Source of the DNA: Epiperipatus broadwayi
Taxonomy: Eukaryota > Onychophora > Udeonychophora > Euonychophora > Peripatidae
Assembly: GCA_028023455.1 (NCBI GenBank)
Contig: JAQFVV010006310.1
Location: 2,728,001-2,792,000 of the forward strand
Length of the DNA stretch: 64,000 bases
Direction of reading: 5' to 3'
The notes under the pieces are model-generated. The model worked only from the letters and a program-made list of their open reading frames with translations. It was not told where the DNA came from and searched no databases. Made by a program: the position numbers and the translations under genes. Shown piece after piece: positions 59,990 to 64,000 of this stretch; position 1 is the first letter of the stretch; each line of letters starts with the position of its first letter.

Positions 59990-62675
59990 ACTTTTTTTTC
60001 AGAAAATATTTGTAAAAACATAAATTATGATATTTTAGAAGAATGATTTAGATTTTAATAGAAAAATTTACTTTTTAAATGAAAGCAAATTGACAAAGAA
60101 TTTTTTACATTCAGCTGCAATTTAAATGACTTGAAAACAATGATGGAATAGTGAAGATGAGAATTCAAGTTCGGAAAGTGAAAATGTAGAAAGTGAAAGT
60201 ACCATATATCTGAAGAATTTTCACAACAAATGTTTCCTATTTAAGTATATAAATGCATCTTAAATTTGGAGGTTATTTTTTTTCCCCAATTTTTCAAGCT
60301 TAAAATCCTACTGCTTCTTAAATATGTCTTATATTCGATGTAATACAGTAATGCTCACTTTCTTATAGCAATGCTAATTTACCAATTAAATAAAAAATAA
60401 CCTGAAATTTGGGAGAGGTGAAACTTTAAATACCAGAGATTTTTATAATTTATTAATCAAGCCAGTTTATAGTTTTAAGCAATAATCTTAAATTCAAATA
60501 ATTTTAATAAGCCCATAAATTATTTATCTATCAGTGTTATATATTTAGTAACCATAATTTATTTACAGGTTTATTAAAATTATCTGAATTTATATATACA
60601 GTATACACACAAAGAGATAAAAAAAACATGGATAAATGATGATAGTAATAGAAGTAAAATGAGAATTGCATCTAGTAAAGAAATTTTATATTTTCTCAGT
60701 TACAGAAACTTGGAATATTAAAATAAGTGATGAAAAATGAATGTGAAGCTGGGGAAAAAATATAAAGATAGATAAGGTTATGCATATTATAATATTGTGA
60801 AAGAATGGATGTGAAAGGAAAAAGTGAAGAAAAAAATGGATTGAAGATGTTTTGTGTTTGTGTAAGTGTGACTAAAATAATTAATAAGGGATATAATATT
60901 TAATGAAGGAATTGTAAAGAATGAAGAAAAAGGAAGGGAAAAGAAGAAATTAAAAATGTGTGTATATATGAATCTTAAAAAAAAAAAACCCAGTCGACCG
61001 CTAATGAATTTGGAAAAGGATTTCTTAATCTCTTCATTATATATTTTAACACATCATAGTTAATAAGTGTATAAATAAATATATATAAAATGTACAACCC
61101 AAGGATTTCTGAAAAGAGTTATATATTTATGTCATAACTATTGACACCTATTATTGAATTACTATATGTATAACATATGATCCAATGGAATGTAAGTCAT
61201 AAACACTGTTAACATATAAGATATTTATAGGTGGAATAAATTAACAGGAATTACTCCTGTTTTAATTGGGACAATTCCACTATTAGAAGTTCTATTCTGA
61301 TGTTCCAAAAGCAAGTAGTGGGACAACATTCTTACCTGGTTTCTATCAAAATTATCATTATCGCAGAAAACTGATATTTATTTTATAACCAATGTTTTAT
61401 TTTCTGCTATCATTGTACAAGATTTACAATTTTATTTATATTTGCTTTTGTAACATATCAAAACATATAAATCTTAATTGGTGCTACAATTGATTTTGAG
61501 CTTTGTAAGAGGAATATGCTTTATGCTGTGGAATATAGTTTCAAATACTCCATAAAGCCATACATACATACAACATAACAGACAGTTTTAATGAATTGAT
61601 TTATATTTTTAAAAAAGTATAGAAGAAAATAATATTTCCAATCAAAAATGTGAATCCAAACAATGTTGCATTGTCAATTGAAATTGCTGAAGCTTGTTTC
61701 TGATTTAAAGATAATATAATTAAATTGCACCTCATAGTTCAGTAAATTAATTCGCAGGTCTTTTTTTTATTATTATTTTAGGTGCCATATATTAATCAAT
61801 GAGAATTGTTTTTATAATTTATGTATTTTCAGTTTCTGTCAATTTTTAACATTACTCATTTAGCATATCAATTTTTCTACATACCTAAAATCTCTGTTTG
61901 CATTTATGATGTTCTGTTTTTGTTTGTTTTGTTTTTTTTTATAATTCTGGTTCTTAACTTTACACCACTAATAGATTACTTTCTACTTAAATTTAAGAAT
62001 CGTTTAGTAATTTGAAAATTCTTATAATTTTTATTGTTTTTGAAATGTATACTTTTGTTTTGTATTTGCTTTAATTTTGTTATATTTATATTTAACCATG
62101 AGAATTTTTTAATTTTTCATATATATAAAAAAATCAGCCTACTTTCAAAAGCTTCGATTTTTTTTTTCTAGAAATAGTATTTGGTTTCCTATTATCTTGT
62201 TTAAAATAAAGTTAACTTTTATTTCAAGCTCTTTTAGATAAACACGCCTCGATAAATCACTTTTCGGGAGGATTAAATGACTCTGGGAAGTACCCTCTTG
62301 TTATTAAAAGTTTGAAATTTTGCTGCTCACTATATTAATGAAAACTTGAAAATTTTAAATTCTAATTTTATGCAATTATCAAACTTTTTTTTTTAATCAA
62401 GTAAAATGTTTAGATGTAATAAAATATTTAAAGTACTGTATTATATTTACAAAGGTATTGTAATTAATTAGCAGAATGTTTATTTATAATTGGATTGAAG
62501 GGATAACACTCTGTAAAAATAATAAATGATTATATCTATAATATCCACATTGAGAAGCTACAAATAATTTTTTTGTTAAATGAACTTTGAACAAATTAAT
62601 GAAACCGAAAATTTTAAATGAGTGAACATATTTTTGCGTGAAAGAAATATTAAATGCTAAGGAAGATAAATTTCT
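59990..62675. other. AT-rich spacer
   Basis: No recognisable gene or repeat. A small CpG-bearing word (CCCAGTCGACCGC) follows an A-run at 60978-60994. Confidence 0.5.
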
Positions 62676-62679
62676 TAAA

Positions 62680-62804
62680 TAGTAGAATAGCTTTATTGCT
62701 CGGAGTTTCATAAATAGTTCGAGCGTAGGAAGTTATGAACTGTTTGCGATCCGAGAACCTTACACTTCAGAATCTAACATTGTACATTCAACCATGCAGG
62801 ACAT
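62680..62804 (-). mobile_element. tRNA-related SINE, family S1, copy 10
   Basis: GCTTTATTGCTCGGAGTTTC, AGTTCGAGCG, GCGATCCGAGAACC and CATTCAACCATGCAGG fit the family over 125 bp; the tRNA-like end is damaged. Confidence 0.7.
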
Positions 62805-62887
62805 CATTATTAATAACAATATATATATATATTAACTTTAGATTAAATGCAACAAATAAAAAAATTTATATTTTTTGTGATAGAAAT

Positions 62888-62967
62888 AAATAATCGAATG
62901 GTTTACTAATCAGGAATTCATGGACTTTGAATTCCAGAATCTGCCATGTATCAAACCATACAGGGGC
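62888..62967 (-). mobile_element. tRNA-related SINE, family S1, copy 11 (middle deleted)
   Basis: AATCGAATGGTTTACTAATC on the left and CCAGAATCTGCCATG, ATCAAACCATACAGGGG on the right; about 45 bp of the middle missing. Confidence 0.7.
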
Positions 62968-63065
62968 TTCTTTTTATATATATATGATAAAAGCATGTGA
63001 CTTCACTTAAAGTATAATGATCAATTATTAAATTCATTTATATGCCTTTTCAAAAAGAATTTGGT

Positions 63066-63196
63066 CCTATGTGCTTTACTGTAGTCATAGAACAGTAGTG
63101 TGGATAGCTAAAAAGATCACAGATCGAGCTCAACTGTCACTTACAGTACTTAAATGTTTTATAACCTCCTGAGCAAAAAGTCATTCAGTTATTATT
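63066..63196 (+). mobile_element. tRNA-related SINE, family S1, copy 12 (opposite orientation)
   Basis: ATCACAGATCGAGCTC, AACTGTCACTT and CCTCCTGAGCAAAAAGTCAT are the reverse complement of the family core and terminal motif. The only copy of the twelve in this orientation. Confidence 0.6.
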
Positions 63197-63199
63197 TTA

Positions 63200-64000
63200 A
63201 AAGAATATGTATATTCTTTTTTAAAAAATAAATGACTATTCCACTTTTTTACACCTATACAAATAAAAAGATAATTTAAAAAATCTAGTTCTTTGATAAA
63301 GAATTATATTAATGATAAAAAACATAATGATAGGCAGGTAAGATACAATTTGTTGTTTGGATGAAAAAATCACATAGTTAATTAATTGCACAGGAAATCA
63401 TGGAACATTCATTCATCTAGATAGCAGTCGAACACAACAATTTTATTCATTTGACCAAAATGTTTTTCCTTGGTCTAGGAAGTTTTTTTGAAAGTCTCTT
63501 AAGACCATCATTTTTATTACTGTGATAAACCACAATTATCCAATTATTAGCATATAGTATATGTAAACAAAAGAGAGGCCAAAAAGAAGATAAAGTTAAT
63601 GGTGAGTTTTATAATGATTATGCTATCAATTCTCTGAAATATAAGTACATCCACATATATTATTCATGGTTTTTAATTAATTTGATAACATGTAATTAAT
63701 TTTTATTTTTTTCTATGAACATATTTCTTTCTGAAAGATTTTGACATCATGCTTATTTCAGTTTCCATTGCATTCTATCCTCAGCCATATTCTTCTAATG
63801 AAAGCAATTAAACACATATCTTTTTAAGAGTCTTTGAGATAATTTTTATAATCTTAATGTGGTCTTCCTTTCTCACAAAAGGTACAATCAAGTTCACCAT
63901 AAAATATATTACCAGAAGACCTATTCCATTGAAATGTGTACTATTACAATTGCGAATTGACTATCTTCACAACCAGAAGCCTGAAGATTTTATTGATTGG
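63200..64000. other. AT-rich spacer at the window end
   Basis: Nothing recognised up to the cut edge. Confidence 0.5.

Overview
This is a strongly AT-rich (by eye about 70% or more A+T), intron- or intergenic-type stretch of an invertebrate animal genome. I found no host protein-coding gene: no intact reading frame with a recognisable cellular product, no clear exon/intron series and no rRNA. What can be recognised is almost entirely decayed mobile DNA: LINE retrotransposons of three kinds (RTE-like, L1/Tx1-like and CR1/Jockey-like), one Ty3/gypsy-like pol remnant, one Penelope-like element (PLE) with a GIY-YIG domain, several tRNA-derived SINE families, and many hairpin or tandem repeats. 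The mixture (PLE, Tx1-like LINE, tRNA-Lys-like SINE heads, long AT-rich spacers) fits a mollusc, annelid, flatworm or similar lophotrochozoan, but I cannot fix the phylum from the sequence.

Layout. 0.3-2.3 kb: RTE-like LINE remnant (minus). 4.56-6.5 kb: gypsy-like RT-RNaseH-integrase relic (plus), running into a tandem array of its own 3' part at 6.49-7.64 kb. 7.77-8.04 kb: hairpin insertion between 14-bp direct repeats. 10.3-15.7 kb: low-complexity DNA with a dispersed repeat and a 434-bp tandem duplication. 16.3-19.3 kb: the longest RTE-like copy (minus). 23.1-23.7 kb: a PLE-tail/tRNA-Lys-like fold-back insertion. 25.1-26.9 kb: 3' part of an L1/Tx1-like LINE (plus), long TTA microsatellites and a three-copy inverted composite. 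26.9-32.1 kb: near full-length but decayed L1/Tx1-like LINE (minus), with ORF1 zinc knuckles, endonuclease, RT and C-terminal zinc motif, and a hairpin element nested in it. 33.7-36.9 kb: SINE clusters and a third RTE fragment. 38.3-39.8 kb: the most GC-rich block, with inverted GC-rich arms and an A-tail. 44.0-44.8 kb: CR1/Jockey-like LINE (minus). 45.0-46.6 kb: five-unit head-to-head satellite. 47.2-49.0 kb: PLE. 50.1-53.8 kb: tRNA-like SINEs and two copies of another repeat, one with and one without a tRNA-like block. 58.0-58.6 kb: a 235-bp-arm palindrome. 62.7-63.2 kb: three SINE copies.

The most interesting pattern links several of these. Hairpin-shaped insertions at 7.8, 23.1, 29.3, 47.2 and 58.0 kb carry an inverted copy of one end at the other end, and three of them lie between 11-14 bp direct repeats that look like target-site duplications. 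Two of the five are recognisably Penelope-derived, and the PLE shares its whole 3' region, including an intact tRNA-Lys-like promoter, with two short non-coding copies. This suggests a SINE family sharing its tail with, and perhaps mobilised by, a Penelope-like element. All functional statements here rest on motif recognition by reading; no database search or alignment was run.
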